A stretch of 64,000 nt of DNA from Bradyrhizobium sp. AZCC 1721. Its GTDB lineage: Bacteria; Pseudomonadota; Alphaproteobacteria; Rhizobiales; Xanthobacteraceae. Where the stretch lies: the NCBI RefSeq assembly GCF_036924715.1, contig NZ_JAZHSB010000001.1:186001-250000 (forward strand). Direction: 5' to 3'. Below, one piece after another: positions 1 to 9,964 of the stretch (the first letter of the stretch is position 1; every line of letters begins with the position of its first letter). A program made the position numbers and the translations under genes. A model generated the notes under the pieces. That model did not search any database. It was not told where the DNA came from and worked only from the letters and a program-made list of their open reading frames with translations.

Positions 1-1
1 A

Positions 2-1288
<1,287 letters not shown>

Positions 1289-1431
1289 GCGGGCTTTCGA
1301 TCATGACCCTCATCCAAAAGAGCGCACGGCTCGCGTTCGATGGGTGGGGGTCATTTTTCTTTAAGCCGATGGCGGCATCTTCGATTGAAGGTGCTTTCGG
1401 CATGAAGGCGAATTTCGGGCGGGTTTGACTG

Positions 1432-2565
1432 ATGTCCACCAAGCGCTGCTATTACGAAACCCTGGAAGTCGAGCGGAACGCGGACGAATCCAAGCTCAAG
1501 TCGGCCTTCCGCAAGCTCGCGATGAAATGGCATCCGGACAGGAATCCAGGTGATGCCACCAGCGAAATGAAATTCAAGGAAATCAACGAGGCCTATGAAG
1601 TCCTGAAAGACGGCGACAAGCGCGCCGCCTATGACCGCTACGGCCATGCCGCGTTCGAGCAGGGCATGGGCGGCGGTGGTCCTGGCTTCGGCGCCGGCTT
1701 CGCCTCGTCGTTTTCAGATATTTTCGAGGACCTGTTCGGCATGGCCGGGCAGCGCGGGCGCGGCGGCGGACGCGAGCGCGGCGCCGATCTGCGCTACAAC
1801 ATGGAAATCACGCTGGAGGAAGCCTACCTCGGCAAGACCGCGCAGATCGAAATTCCGGTCTCGGTCACCTGCGAGCCCTGTTCGGGCACCGGCGCCAAGG
1901 CCGGCACCAAGCCGAAGACCTGCGCGATGTGCGGCGGCGCCGGCCGCGTCCGTCAGGCTCAGGGCTTCTTCACGCTGGAGCGGACCTGCCCCGGCTGTCA
2001 GGGCCGCGGTCAGATGATCGAGGACGCCTGCCCGAATTGCGCGGGCACGGGACGGGTGACGCGCGATCGAACGTTGTCGGTCAACATTCCGCAGGGCGTC
2101 GAGGACGGCACGCGTATCCGGCTGGCCGGCGAAGGCGAGGCCGGTGTCCGCGGCGGCCCGCCCGGCGACCTCTACATTTTCTTGTCGCTGGCCACCCACG
2201 AATTCTTCCAGCGCGACGGCGCCGATTTGCACTGCCGGGTTCCGATCTCAATGGTCGCGGCCGCGCTCGGTGGCGAATTCGAGGTGCCCACCATCGACAA
2301 GGGCAAGACCAAGGTGAAGGTGCCGGCGGGAACGCAGTCCGGCCGCCGCTTCCGCATTGCATCAAAGGGCATGCCGGTGCTCCGATCGCGCCAGACCGGC
2401 GACATGTATGTCCAGGTCATGGTCGAAACGCCGCAGAATCTGACCAAGAAGCAGCAGGAACTGCTCGCCGAGTTCGAAAAGCTGTCCTCCGGGGCAACCC
2501 AGCCGGAGGCGTTAGGCTTCTTCACCAAGGTCAAGGACTTCTTCGGCAGCCGCGCTGGCTCCTGA
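1432..2565 (+). CDS. dnaJ: Chaperone protein DnaJ (Hsp40)
   Basis: Full-length type I J-protein of 377 residues. The J domain (about 5-70) carries HPD at 34-36, the motif that stimulates DnaK ATPase. A Gly/Phe-rich linker ([11 protein letters not shown]) follows, then four CxxCxGxG zinc-binding repeats at about 147-210 and the C-terminal peptide-binding domains. It delivers unfolded clients to DnaK in the cytoplasm. It follows dnaK as in most alphaproteobacteria; the 143-bp gap shows no clear terminator. The ATG at 1432 gives the usual length, although the N-terminus ([13 protein letters not shown]) has Cys where many DnaJ proteins have Asp. Confidence 0.97.
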   Translation: MSTKRCYYETLEVERNADESKLKSAFRKLAMKWHPDRNPGDATSEMKFKEINEAYEVLKDGDKRAAYDRYGHAAFEQGMGGGGPGFGAGFASSFSDIFEDLFGMAGQRGRGGGRERGADLRYNMEITLEEAYLGKTAQIEIPVSVTCEPCSGTGAKAGTKPKTCAMCGGAGRVRQAQGFFTLERTCPGCQGRGQMIEDACPNCAGTGRVTRDRTLSVNIPQGVEDGTRIRLAGEGEAGVRGGPPGDLYIFLSLATHEFFQRDGADLHCRVPISMVAAALGGEFEVPTIDKGKTKVKVPAGTQSGRRFRIASKGMPVLRSRQTGDMYVQVMVETPQNLTKKQQELLAEFEKLSSGATQPEALGFFTKVKDFFGSRAGS

Positions 2566-2772
2566 ACCGTATGCACGTCGCCGGGGCGAGCGCCGTTCTC
2601 GCCCGGCAGTCATGATTCATTCAGCTTGCACAGGGTGTTATCGCCGGATCGCGGGCACTTTGGCGCGTCTGGCGCATTACCGTCTGGCTTGACCATATCC
2701 CCGTCGACCTATACGTGTTCATGACTGTTTTTTGACATTCCCGCCCGTCAGCGGGTCCCGCCTGGTAGCGAC

Positions 2773-3372
2773 ATGCCTTTGCAATCGTCCGTGCGTGCGT
2801 TGAAGAAGCCTCGTCTCGACGACGAGGTGCGCTTCCTTCGTTCATGGATTGAAAAGCCGCTGCACATGGGCGCGGTGATGCCGTCGAGCAAGGTGCTCGC
2901 CCGCACCATGGCGCAATATGTCGATGTCGATTCCGAAGGGCCGGTCGTCGAACTTGGGCCCGGGACCGGCGCGATCACCAACGCGCTGATCGAACACGGC
3001 GTGGATCAGAAGCGGCTCGTGCTGGTTGAATATAATCCGGGCTTCTGCGCCCTGCTGCGCGATCGCTATCCTCAGGCCAAGGTCGTACAGGGCGATGCCT
3101 ACACGCTTCGCGCTTCGCTCGGAGATGCGCTGGATGCGCCGGCGTCTGCCGTGATCTCCGGCCTGCCGCTCGTGACAAAACCGATGCTGACCCGCCTAAA
3201 GCTGATCCGCGACGCCTTCCTGGCGCTGGCGCCGGGCGCGCCCTTCGTGCAGTTCACCTATTCGGTGGCGCCGCCGATTCCGAAATCGCTGCCGGGCGTG
3301 TCCACAGAGGCCTCCGAGCGGATATGGATGAACCTTCCGCCCGCGCGGGTCTGGGTGTATCGCAAGGGCTAA
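2773..3372 (+). CDS. pmtA: Phospholipid N-methyltransferase PmtA-like
   Basis: Class I SAM-dependent methyltransferase of 199 residues. The SAM-binding motif VVELGPGTGAITNALIEHG lies near residues 58-76, an acidic LVLVEYNP strand follows, and a GLPL motif near 149 takes the usual NPPY position, as in rhizobial phosphatidylethanolamine N-methyltransferases. The short N-terminal segment with FLRSWIEKPLHMGAVMPSSK is typical of PmtA proteins, which act at the inner membrane and methylate phosphatidylethanolamine toward phosphatidylcholine. Its place just after dnaKJ agrees with my recollection of Bradyrhizobium pmtA. An rRNA adenine dimethylase-like role is the alternative, but the length and N-terminus favour PmtA. 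Confidence 0.8.
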   Translation: MPLQSSVRALKKPRLDDEVRFLRSWIEKPLHMGAVMPSSKVLARTMAQYVDVDSEGPVVELGPGTGAITNALIEHGVDQKRLVLVEYNPGFCALLRDRYPQAKVVQGDAYTLRASLGDALDAPASAVISGLPLVTKPMLTRLKLIRDAFLALAPGAPFVQFTYSVAPPIPKSLPGVSTEASERIWMNLPPARVWVYRKG

Positions 3373-3419
3373 GCCGTCCGCCTGCGCGGACGGTTGGCCC
3401 CGAGTGCGATTTCTAAGAA

Positions 3420-3998
3420 ATGTCCGCGTTGAAAATCCTCGTGATCCCGGGATCGCTCCGCACCGGCTCGCTCAATGCGAGGCTGGCGGCGGTGGCCGTG
3501 CACGAACTGGCGCAGGCCGGCGCCGAAGTCACCCGCATCTCGCTGGTTGATTTTCCGCTGCCGATCTATGATGGCGACCTGCAGGCGAAATCGGGCGTGC
3601 CGAAACACGCGGTCAACCTGAAGCGGATGATGGCAGCCCATCATGGCGTGCTGATCGTGACGCCGGAATACAATTCCTCGGTGCCGGCGCTGGTGAAAAA
3701 CACCATCGACTGGGTCAGCCGGGTGCAGGACGCGCACGAGACCCGCGGCCAGGTGTTTCGCGATCGGGTGTTTGCGATTGCGTCGGCCTCCGGCAACCGG
3801 CTCGGTGGCGCCCGCGCGCTGGCCGCGCTGCGGCTGATCCTGTCGGCGTGTCATGCAACCGTGATACCGAACCAGTTCGCGCTGGCATTCGCCGACGATG
3901 CCTATGACGAGATGGACCGCCTGAAGAATGCTGCTGATGCCGAGGGGCTGAAAGCGCTGGTGCGGCAGTTGATCGACGTTTCCCAACGCATGATGTGA
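3420..3998 (+). CDS. NADPH-dependent FMN reductase family protein
   Basis: Flavodoxin-like protein of 192 residues. The phosphate-binding loop GSLRTGSLN (residues 11-19) binds FMN, and PEYNSSVPALVKNTIDWVSR near 80-99 is the family signature (PEYN followed by the LKNAIDW-like helix). Such proteins reduce FMN or quinone-like substrates with NAD(P)H in the cytoplasm; the substrate here cannot be read from sequence. It ends 6 bp before pyrF on the same strand, so the two are probably co-transcribed. No truncation is seen. Confidence 0.88.
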   Translation: MSALKILVIPGSLRTGSLNARLAAVAVHELAQAGAEVTRISLVDFPLPIYDGDLQAKSGVPKHAVNLKRMMAAHHGVLIVTPEYNSSVPALVKNTIDWVSRVQDAHETRGQVFRDRVFAIASASGNRLGGARALAALRLILSACHATVIPNQFALAFADDAYDEMDRLKNAADAEGLKALVRQLIDVSQRMM

Positions 3999-4004
3999 GG
4001 TGAC

Positions 4005-4715
4005 ATGCAGCCAGCCAGTATCGCGCCGAAGGATCGGCTGATCGTTGCGCTCGACCTGTCCGGAGTGACTGAAGCGGAAGCGTTGATCGCGCGGCTCGGC
4101 GACAGCGTGAGCTTCTACAAGATCGGCTATCAGCTCGCCTATGCCGGCGGATTGCCGCTGGCGCAGCAACTGGCGAAGTCAGGCAAGAAGGTTTTTATCG
4201 ATCTCAAGCTGCACGACATCGGCAATACGGTGGCGCGCGGCGTTGAGAGCGTCGCCAAACTCGGCGCGACCTTCCTAACCGTGCACGCCTATCCTCAGAC
4301 CATGAAGGCCGCGGTCGAGGCGCGCCAAGGCTCGGGTCTGAAAATTCTCGCCGTCACCGTGCTGACCTCTTATGACGATGGCGACCTGCATGCCGCCGGC
4401 TATCGTCTCAACGTCTTCGACCTGGTGGAAGCGCGCGCCCAGCAGGCGCAGGTGCTCGGCGTCGACGGCCTCGTCAGCTCGCCGGAAGAGGCGGCCGCGT
4501 TGCGCAAGATCGTCGGTCACCAGATGCATCTGGTGACACCGGGTATCCGCCCGGCGGGCGCTGCGACCGGCGACCAGAAGCGCATCATGACGCCGGCGAG
4601 GGCGATTGCCGCGGGTGCAGACTATCTGGTGGTCGGACGCCCGATCACGGAAGCCGCCGATCCCAGGCTTGCTGCGGATGCCATTCAGGCGGAAATCAAG
4701 CAGGCGATCACGTAA
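4005..4715 (+). CDS. pyrF: Orotidine 5'-phosphate decarboxylase
   Basis: Catalyses the last step of de novo UMP synthesis, OMP to UMP plus CO2, in the cytoplasm. The 236-residue protein shows the TIM-barrel family landmarks: the first strand LIVALDLSG, Lys39 in SFYKIGYQL, the catalytic [13 protein letters not shown] segment with Asp66, Lys68 and Asp71, and the late phosphate-binding TPGIRP and YLVVGRPIT motifs. The ATG at 4005 follows a gaggtgac ribosome-binding region. It is the second gene of a tight FMN reductase-pyrF-DUF1330 run. Confidence 0.96.
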   Translation: MQPASIAPKDRLIVALDLSGVTEAEALIARLGDSVSFYKIGYQLAYAGGLPLAQQLAKSGKKVFIDLKLHDIGNTVARGVESVAKLGATFLTVHAYPQTMKAAVEARQGSGLKILAVTVLTSYDDGDLHAAGYRLNVFDLVEARAQQAQVLGVDGLVSSPEEAAALRKIVGHQMHLVTPGIRPAGAATGDQKRIMTPARAIAAGADYLVVGRPITEAADPRLAADAIQAEIKQAIT

Positions 4716-4734
4716 CAACAAGAAGGAGATTGAG

Positions 4735-5037
4735 ATGGCCAAAGGATACTGGATCGGACGCGTCGACGTTCACAATGACGAGGGCTACAAGCCGTATATG
4801 GCGGCCAATCCGGCCATCTTCCAGAAATTCGGCGGGCGCTTCATCGTGCGCGGCGGCAAGTTTACCGCGGTCGAAGGCCAATGCCGCTCGCGCAATGTGG
4901 TGATCGAATTCGACAGCTATGAGAAAGCGCTGGCCTGCTACAATTCGCCGGAATACCAGGCCAACATCAAGGTCCGTCAGCCGCACTCCATCGCGGACCT
5001 CATCGTCATCGAGGGCTATGACAGCCCGCAGCCCTGA
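4735..5037 (+). CDS. DUF1330 family protein
   Basis: Small 100-residue protein with the DUF1330 pattern: AKGYWIGRVDVHNDEGYKPYMAANPAIFQKFGGRFIVRGG, then the VIEFDSYEKALACYNSPEYQ segment. It is a ferredoxin-like alpha/beta barrel related to dimeric ABM folds. Its biochemical role is unknown. The start at 4735 is chosen because AAGGAG sits a few bases upstream and the family begins with this sequence; the longer upstream frame overlaps pyrF and is not conserved-looking. It lies 19 bp after pyrF. Confidence 0.87.
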   Translation: MAKGYWIGRVDVHNDEGYKPYMAANPAIFQKFGGRFIVRGGKFTAVEGQCRSRNVVIEFDSYEKALACYNSPEYQANIKVRQPHSIADLIVIEGYDSPQP

Positions 5038-5091
5038 GCGCTATTCTTACGCACGACATCTACGCCCCTCAGGGCCTCCGCAAAGGTGCGA

Positions 5092-5133
5092 GGTCCCGTG
5101 GAAGCGGCTATTTCCGCGCCGCTTCGCGGGACC
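5092..5133. terminator. Long hairpin after DUF1330 (terminator-like, no U-tract)
   Basis: The arms GGTCCCG (5092-5098) and GAAGCGGC (5101-5108) pair with GCCGCTTC (5118-5125) and CGGGACC (5127-5133), giving a 15-bp interrupted stem with a 9-nt loop. It begins 55 nt after the DUF1330 stop. There is no T-run, so it could be a Rho-linked terminator or simply one of the dispersed palindromes. Confidence 0.4.
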
Positions 5134-5274
5134 CCATCCCATCAAGAAATATGTGCGAATGTTTCCGATCGTGCTTGGCCGATCGGCTCCCGTCGAAAAT
5201 AGCAGATAGCTGATCGTCATTCCAAGCGAACGCGGGTCTGCGGGCCCAACGTCCGCTATCCGACATTTCTTTTG

Positions 5275-5288
5275 TCCCCAACTGGGGA
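5275..5288. promoter_or_regulatory. Perfect 14-bp palindrome, candidate operator for the RTX operon
   Basis: TCCCCAACTGGGGA is fully symmetric around a two-base centre and lies about 150 bp before the RTX start codon, in the only intergenic space able to hold the cassette promoter. A two-fold symmetric site of this size suits a dimeric regulator, such as the LuxR-type protein at the end of the cassette. The assignment is inference from position only. Confidence 0.35.
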
Positions 5289-5436
5289 TTGTGACGCCGC
5301 CCCGGCTTCATCAAGTTGCGCGCCATCGAACTCCACATGGATCGTGATGGAAATCGAGCCAACACAAAATCGCTAGTGCATGACGGGCCGCGAGCCGACC
5401 CGCATCGCGAACGCGCGGGCGCAAGGAGTAGAAACC

Positions 5437-6738
5437 ATGGCACTCATCAATGGAACGGCTGGCGACGACACATTACCTGGCACGGCAATGGACGACCAGA
5501 TTAACGGCCTCGCCGGCATGGATACGATAACTGCGTTGGAAGGCGATGACGAGGTGAGCGGCGGGCCCGGCGACGATGTAATCGACGGCGGGGCGGGCAA
5601 CGACACGCTGAATGGCAATGCCGGGAATGACGAGGTCACCGGTGGCGATGGCGATGATGAGATCAATGGTGGCGCCGGAGACGATACGCTGAACGGAAAT
5701 GCCGGCATGGACACGATCAATGGAAACGCCGGTAACGACATTATCGACGGCGGAGCCGACGATGATGTTCTGTCTGGTGGCGCAGGCGATGACGACATCC
5801 ACGGTGGAGATGGAAACGATACCGTTAGCGGCAACGCCGGTGTCGATACCCTCTGGGGCGATGCCGGTGACGACACGCTCAATGGCGGTGCCGGCAACGA
5901 CGAGCTGAACGGCGGTGACGGCGTCGATACGCTGAATGGCGGTCTCGGCGATGATGTCCTGAACGGCGACGCGGGAACCGATACGCTCAACGGCGGCCTG
6001 GGCAATGACGAGTTGAACGGCGGTGCCGATAACGACGTTCTGAATGGTGGCGCCGGCAACGATACGCTGAATGGCGACGACGGTGACGACACCATGAATG
6101 GTGGCGCCGGCGCGGATACCATGGATGGCGGTGCCGGCAACGATACGATGTCTGGCGACGCCGGCGACGACGTCATGGCCGGTGGCGCGGGTGACGACGT
6201 CATGAGCGGCGGCGACGGAGACGACGAGCTCAGCGGTGGCGACGGCACCGATACGTTGGACGGCGATGCCGGAGATGACACGCTCGATGGCGGCGACGGC
6301 AGCGATACGCTGAATGGCGGCGACGGAGCCGACATACTGGCGGGCGGTGCCGGCGCCGACACTCTGAACGGCGATGCCGGTGACGACGAGCTGGACGGCG
6401 GCGCTGGCGCCGATGTCCTCAATGGTGGAGCCGGCGACGATCTGCTGACCGGCGGTGGCGGAACGGATACGCTCAACTTCGGCGATGGAACCGGAGCCAG
6501 CTTCGGCGACGACGAAGTCACCGATTTCAGCTTTGACGACGGCGATCAGATCAATGTCGATGCCGCAGTCGGATTTGATCCGACCACGGTCGTCGTCGAT
6601 GACGACGGCACCAATACGGTGATAGACTTCGGCTTCGGCAGCATCACGCTCGATGGAATCTCGGGTGGCGCAACGGCATTCACGTCGATCGACGACATCA
6701 ACGACGCCGCCGGCGATACGCTTATCGAAATCGTGTAA
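5437..6738 (+). CDS. Secreted RTX calcium-binding repeat protein (pure nonapeptide repeats)
   Basis: 433-residue protein made almost entirely of GGxGxDxxx nonapeptides (for example NGGAGNDTL), roughly 35-40 copies from about residue 40 to 345. These fold into a calcium-bound beta-roll outside the cell. The last 80 residues (DEVTDFSFDDGDQINVDA, then GTNTVIDFGFGSITLDGI) resemble the C-terminal uncleaved secretion region of type I substrates. There is no signal peptide and no catalytic or adhesin domain. The translated protein has no Lys, Arg, Cys or Tyr and only one His and one Trp, so it is extremely acidic. The start at 5437 is set by AAGGAG eight bases upstream. The exporter and adaptor genes follow, and the protein is the obvious cargo. 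NodO-like, matrix or surface roles are possible but unproven. Confidence 0.9.
   Translation: MALINGTAGDDTLPGTAMDDQINGLAGMDTITALEGDDEVSGGPGDDVIDGGAGNDTLNGNAGNDEVTGGDGDDEINGGAGDDTLNGNAGMDTINGNAGNDIIDGGADDDVLSGGAGDDDIHGGDGNDTVSGNAGVDTLWGDAGDDTLNGGAGNDELNGGDGVDTLNGGLGDDVLNGDAGTDTLNGGLGNDELNGGADNDVLNGGAGNDTLNGDDGDDTMNGGAGADTMDGGAGNDTMSGDAGDDVMAGGAGDDVMSGGDGDDELSGGDGTDTLDGDAGDDTLDGGDGSDTLNGGDGADILAGGAGADTLNGDAGDDELDGGAGADVLNGGAGDDLLTGGGGTDTLNFGDGTGASFGDDEVTDFSFDDGDQINVDAAVGFDPTTVVVDDDGTNTVIDFGFGSITLDGISGGATAFTSIDDINDAAGDTLIEIV
5560..6480 (+). repeat. Degenerate 27-bp tandem coding repeats of the RTX gene
   Basis: The DNA repeats with a 27-bp period that encodes the nonapeptides; recurrent words are ggcggtgccggcaacgat and gatacgctgaatggcg. 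Units diverge from each other, so this is an old protein repeat rather than a recently expanded satellite or a CRISPR array. Confidence 0.85.
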
Positions 6739-6751
6739 TGCCTGCTTCGGT

Positions 6752-6773
6752 GGGGCGGCCGCCGGGCCGCCCC
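6752..6773 (+). terminator. GC hairpin between RTX gene and exporter gene (possible attenuator)
   Basis: A perfect 9-bp stem, GGGGCGGCC (6752-6760) with GGCCGCCCC (6765-6773), and a 4-nt loop start 14 nt after the RTX stop codon. There is no U-tract. Such a structure between a substrate gene and its exporter genes can give partial termination or 3'-end protection, so that cargo mRNA exceeds exporter mRNA. That role is inference. Confidence 0.5.
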
Positions 6774-6819
6774 GCTCCGGCCCTCTGCAGTACTCAATTC
6801 GTGACAGTGCCGGCCGCTC

Positions 6820-8586
6820 ATGCACTTGCGTACTCGTTGTGAAACCCCAGCGCCTAGCCAGCGCTCGCTGCTTGGATTGATTCCGGGGCGATCCGCATTG
6901 ATGTGGATCGTCGCATTCAGCGTGTCGATCAACATGCTGCTCCTGGTCGTGCCCTTGTACTCTATCGAAGTGTTCGATCGGGTGATCAGCAGCGGTAGCG
7001 TCGAAACGCTTGTCGGTCTCACCGTGATCGCCGTAATTGCTCTTGTTTTCTGCGCCGCGTTCGACACCCTGCGCAGCCGGCTACTCAGTCGCTTTGCGGT
7101 TAGATTTGAGCGCTACCTCGCTCCCATCGTGCTTGAAAGCATGATTGTTGATGCCACCAATCGCGGCGACAGCAGGGCGCAAGATCTTGTAAGGCTACGC
7201 GAGTTGAGGACGTTCCTTTCCAGCGCAACGATTGCATCGCTGCTCGATGCTCCCTTTCTTCCGGCGTTTATTTTCATCCTGTTCTTTCTGCACCCCTGGT
7301 ACGGCCTGATTGCGCTGGTCGGATCGGCGATTCTGCTCGCCATGGGCATCGCCAGCCGCTGGATCGCGCGCACTGAAATTGCGCAGTCGTACCAGGCCGC
7401 ACAGAAGACCCAGGCTGCTCTCGACGGAATTGTCCGGCATTCCGCTCTGGTGCGTGCGATGGGCTGGACCAGAGGTGCCATCCGCGAATTCATGGACCTC
7501 AACGACCAGGCCTTGTCTCCCGTGGTTCGAGCCAGCGAGCGCGTTTATGCAATCGGCGCTGCGGCGCGCATGGTGAGAACGATATTGCAGGTAGCCGCGA
7601 TCGGCGCAGGTGCCTGGCTCGTTCTACAGAGCGAAGTGCTGGCGGGCAGCCTGATTGCGAGTTCGATCCTGATCGCCCGCACGCTGCAGCCGATGGAGGG
7701 TCTGATCTCGGCGCGGCGCGTGCTTACATCCGCGCGCGAGGCCTGGACACAAGTTCAGGCTGCTGCAGCGCCGGTTCTTGTTCGAGAGAAACGTACGCTG
7801 CTTCCGTCGCCATCCGGCAGAATTGAAGTCGAGCGGGTGACATATCGGACGGCTACGATGCCGCGCCCAATCCTCGCAGGCATAAATTTTCGATGCCCGC
7901 CCTCCAGGCTAGTCGTCGTGATCGGCCCAACTGGCGCCGGAAAATCGACCTTGCTGCGCCTGATGGCAGGGCTGGAACGACCGAGTGGCGGCACGATCCG
8001 GCTGGACGACGCGGCCCTGCATAACTGGGACCCTGACCAGCTTGGTCAGTTTGTCGGTTACCTTCCTCAGGACGTGCAGCTTCTGGGCGGCACGGTGGCC
8101 GAAGCTATCGCCGGCTTTGAAGAGCATGCGCGTGACCAGGACATCGTTGCCGCGGCCATGCTCGCGCAGGCTCATGAAATGATCCAGTCTCTGCCAGCCG
8201 GCTACCAGACCGAAATAGGGCGCGACGGTAACAAGCTTTCCGGTGGCCAGCGCCAGCGTATCGGTCTTGCCCGTGCCTTCTTTGGCAATCGCAAATTAGT
8301 CCTGCTGGATGAACCAAATGCCAATCTCGACCCGGAGGGCGAGCAAGCGCTATGTTCCGCCATCGAGCTGGCGAAAGCGCGCGGCACGACACTGGTCATT
8401 GTCACCCATCGGCCTCGACTATTGACCATCGCAGATGCAGTGCTCTTTTTGAGGGATGGCGTGCAGCTCGCTTTCGGGCCGCCTGATGACGTTCTCCGTT
8501 TCCCTGTCACCTCCGTCTCGAAGCCGCACGTAGTCCGGCACAGTACGGAATCTCCGAAACTGGCCACGGGGAGAACTGCTCGATGA
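6820..8586 (+). CDS. Type I secretion ABC transporter/permease (PrtD/HlyB-like, no C39 domain)
   Basis: 588-residue inner-membrane half-transporter that powers one-step export of the RTX protein. The N-terminal membrane domain (first segment about 28-48, WIVAFSVSINMLLLVVPLYSIEVFDRVI) is the PrtD-type start. The ATPase domain has Walker A GPTGAGKST at 369-377, signature LSGGQ at 473-477, Walker B LVLLDE at 493-498 and the H-loop VTHR. No C39 peptidase or C39-like domain is present. The start at 6820 lacks a strong ribosome-binding site; it is kept because later ATGs would cut the first membrane segment. Its stop overlaps the next ATG by 4 bp. Codon use looks less GC-biased than in neighbouring housekeeping genes. 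Confidence 0.92.
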   Translation: MHLRTRCETPAPSQRSLLGLIPGRSALMWIVAFSVSINMLLLVVPLYSIEVFDRVISSGSVETLVGLTVIAVIALVFCAAFDTLRSRLLSRFAVRFERYLAPIVLESMIVDATNRGDSRAQDLVRLRELRTFLSSATIASLLDAPFLPAFIFILFFLHPWYGLIALVGSAILLAMGIASRWIARTEIAQSYQAAQKTQAALDGIVRHSALVRAMGWTRGAIREFMDLNDQALSPVVRASERVYAIGAAARMVRTILQVAAIGAGAWLVLQSEVLAGSLIASSILIARTLQPMEGLISARRVLTSAREAWTQVQAAAAPVLVREKRTLLPSPSGRIEVERVTYRTATMPRPILAGINFRCPPSRLVVVIGPTGAGKSTLLRLMAGLERPSGGTIRLDDAALHNWDPDQLGQFVGYLPQDVQLLGGTVAEAIAGFEEHARDQDIVAAAMLAQAHEMIQSLPAGYQTEIGRDGNKLSGGQRQRIGLARAFFGNRKLVLLDEPNANLDPEGEQALCSAIELAKARGTTLVIVTHRPRLLTIADAVLFLRDGVQLAFGPPDDVLRFPVTSVSKPHVVRHSTESPKLATGRTAR

Positions 8587-9920
8587 CGGAAAGAGGTCAA
8601 GATCGTGCAGTCGTCGTTCCCCACAAGGAACGGCCACGATCCGATATGCGGCGGATCGTCGGATGGGGATGCGTGCTGCTCGTTCTGCAATTCTGCTGCT
8701 TCGGGGTGTGGGCTATGACAGTCCCGCTTCGCGGCGCGGTTGTGGCATCAGGTGTCATAAAGGTTCATTCGAAGCGCAAGGCAGTCCAGCATCTTGAAGG
8801 AGGAATAGTAAGATCGATTCACGTCAGGGAGAACGATCAGGTCAAGGCCGGCCAGCTCATCGCCCGGCTCGACACCACCCAGATTGAAGCAAACCTCGGC
8901 TCGTTGGCGACGAAATATTTCTCGGTCCTGGCGATGGAGGCGCGGCTGGCGGCAGAAGAGGCCGGCGCAGAATCGATCTTGTTTCCTGACGAACTGAAGA
9001 AAAACGCGAACCATGCGTCCGCGCGCATTGCCATGCAAACGCAGGAGGCCGAGTTTGCGGCGCGACTGGCCGCGATCGAGAATGAGCGCAAAATGATCGA
9101 TCAACAGATGCTGCAATTGACGGACTCCATCCGCGGCCTCGAAAGCAGCACCAAGGGTGTCGAGCAGCAACTTGCGTTATTGCAAGAGGAAATAGCTGAC
9201 ACCAGCTATCTCCTCTCAAAGGGCCTCGCCCGAAAGCCACGGCTGTTGGCCCTGAAGCGAGCCGAAGCCGAAGCCAGCGGGCAGATTGCTCGCAATTCGG
9301 CGTCGGTGGCGGAGAAGCGAGGCAAAATGGCGGAGCTCGAGGACAGGCGTCGACAACTCGGCTTCAATCAGAATCAAGAAGTCGCGAAGCTGCGGCATGC
9401 GGCGAGCGAGGAGATTGGGGATCTGCGACATCGAATTGCCGCTTTGCGGGATCAATTGAGCCGGTCTGAACTGCATGCTCCCGAGAGTGGAAAGATCGTG
9501 GGCCTCAACAGCCGAGATCTTAGAGCCGTGCTTGCGCCCCGCGAAACGCTCCTCGAAATCGTTCCAACAGAGGACCGGCTTGTCATCGAGGCAGCATTGA
9601 AACCAATAGATCGGGAGGAGGTTCATGCCGGACAGGCCGCGCGCGTGCGGGTTCACGCCCTGAATATTCGTCGCCGCCCCATGCTCGATGGAAGGGTCGT
9701 CGCCGTGGCGGCAGACGCGCTGACCGATGCCAAGAGCGGCGTCACGTCCTACATGGCGGAGGTGGAACTCGATACCGACGCGCCGACCGCCTCGTACTTC
9801 TCTTCGTTAGTGCCGGGAATGCCCGTTGAGATATTTATCGAGACGGGAGAAAGAACCTTTGCGGAATATTTACTGCAGCCAATGGAACTGCGTATCAACC
9901 GCGCGTTTAAGGAGCACTAA
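8583..9920 (+). CDS. Type I secretion membrane fusion protein (HlyD/PrtE family)
   Basis: 445-residue periplasmic adaptor linking the ABC exporter to an outer-membrane TolC-type channel. It has a short cytoplasmic N-terminus, one membrane segment at about 27-45 (VGWGCVLLVLQFCCFGVWAM), a lipoyl-like half (VVASGVIKV...VQHLEGGIVRSIHVRENDQVKAGQLIARLD) and a long helical hairpin (about 100-295). The second lipoyl half and beta-barrel follow, ending in the family signature ERTFAEYLLQPMELRINRAFKEH. The ATG overlaps the exporter stop (ATGA), which implies translational coupling. No tolC-like gene is in the window, so the channel must be encoded elsewhere. Confidence 0.92.
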   Translation: MTERGQDRAVVVPHKERPRSDMRRIVGWGCVLLVLQFCCFGVWAMTVPLRGAVVASGVIKVHSKRKAVQHLEGGIVRSIHVRENDQVKAGQLIARLDTTQIEANLGSLATKYFSVLAMEARLAAEEAGAESILFPDELKKNANHASARIAMQTQEAEFAARLAAIENERKMIDQQMLQLTDSIRGLESSTKGVEQQLALLQEEIADTSYLLSKGLARKPRLLALKRAEAEASGQIARNSASVAEKRGKMAELEDRRRQLGFNQNQEVAKLRHAASEEIGDLRHRIAALRDQLSRSELHAPESGKIVGLNSRDLRAVLAPRETLLEIVPTEDRLVIEAALKPIDREEVHAGQAARVRVHALNIRRRPMLDGRVVAVAADALTDAKSGVTSYMAEVELDTDAPTASYFSSLVPGMPVEIFIETGERTFAEYLLQPMELRINRAFKEH

Positions 9921-9964
9921 GCCGTCGGCATGAGTTCGACGGCATCTTGTTACGGGAGGCGCCC

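Larger units (their letters stand above)
5038..5436. other. 399-bp gene-free region upstream of the RTX gene
   Basis: No convincing reading frame. It contains the hairpin at 5092-5133 and a perfect 14-bp palindrome at 5275-5288 (TCCCCAACTGGGGA). It must also hold the promoter of the RTX operon, for which no clear sigma-70 hexamer pair could be chosen by eye. Confidence 0.6.

Noticed and set aside
5560..6480. Regular 27-bp repeats considered as a CRISPR array
   Set aside because: No constant repeat with unique spacers; the whole stretch is in one coding frame giving RTX nonapeptides.
5373..6825. Two long minus-strand open frames (382 and 450 codons) opposite the RTX gene
   Set aside because: They are low-complexity shadows of the 27-bp repeat (Ser/Pro-rich and Ile/Val/Ala-rich strings), lack ribosome sites and match no family.
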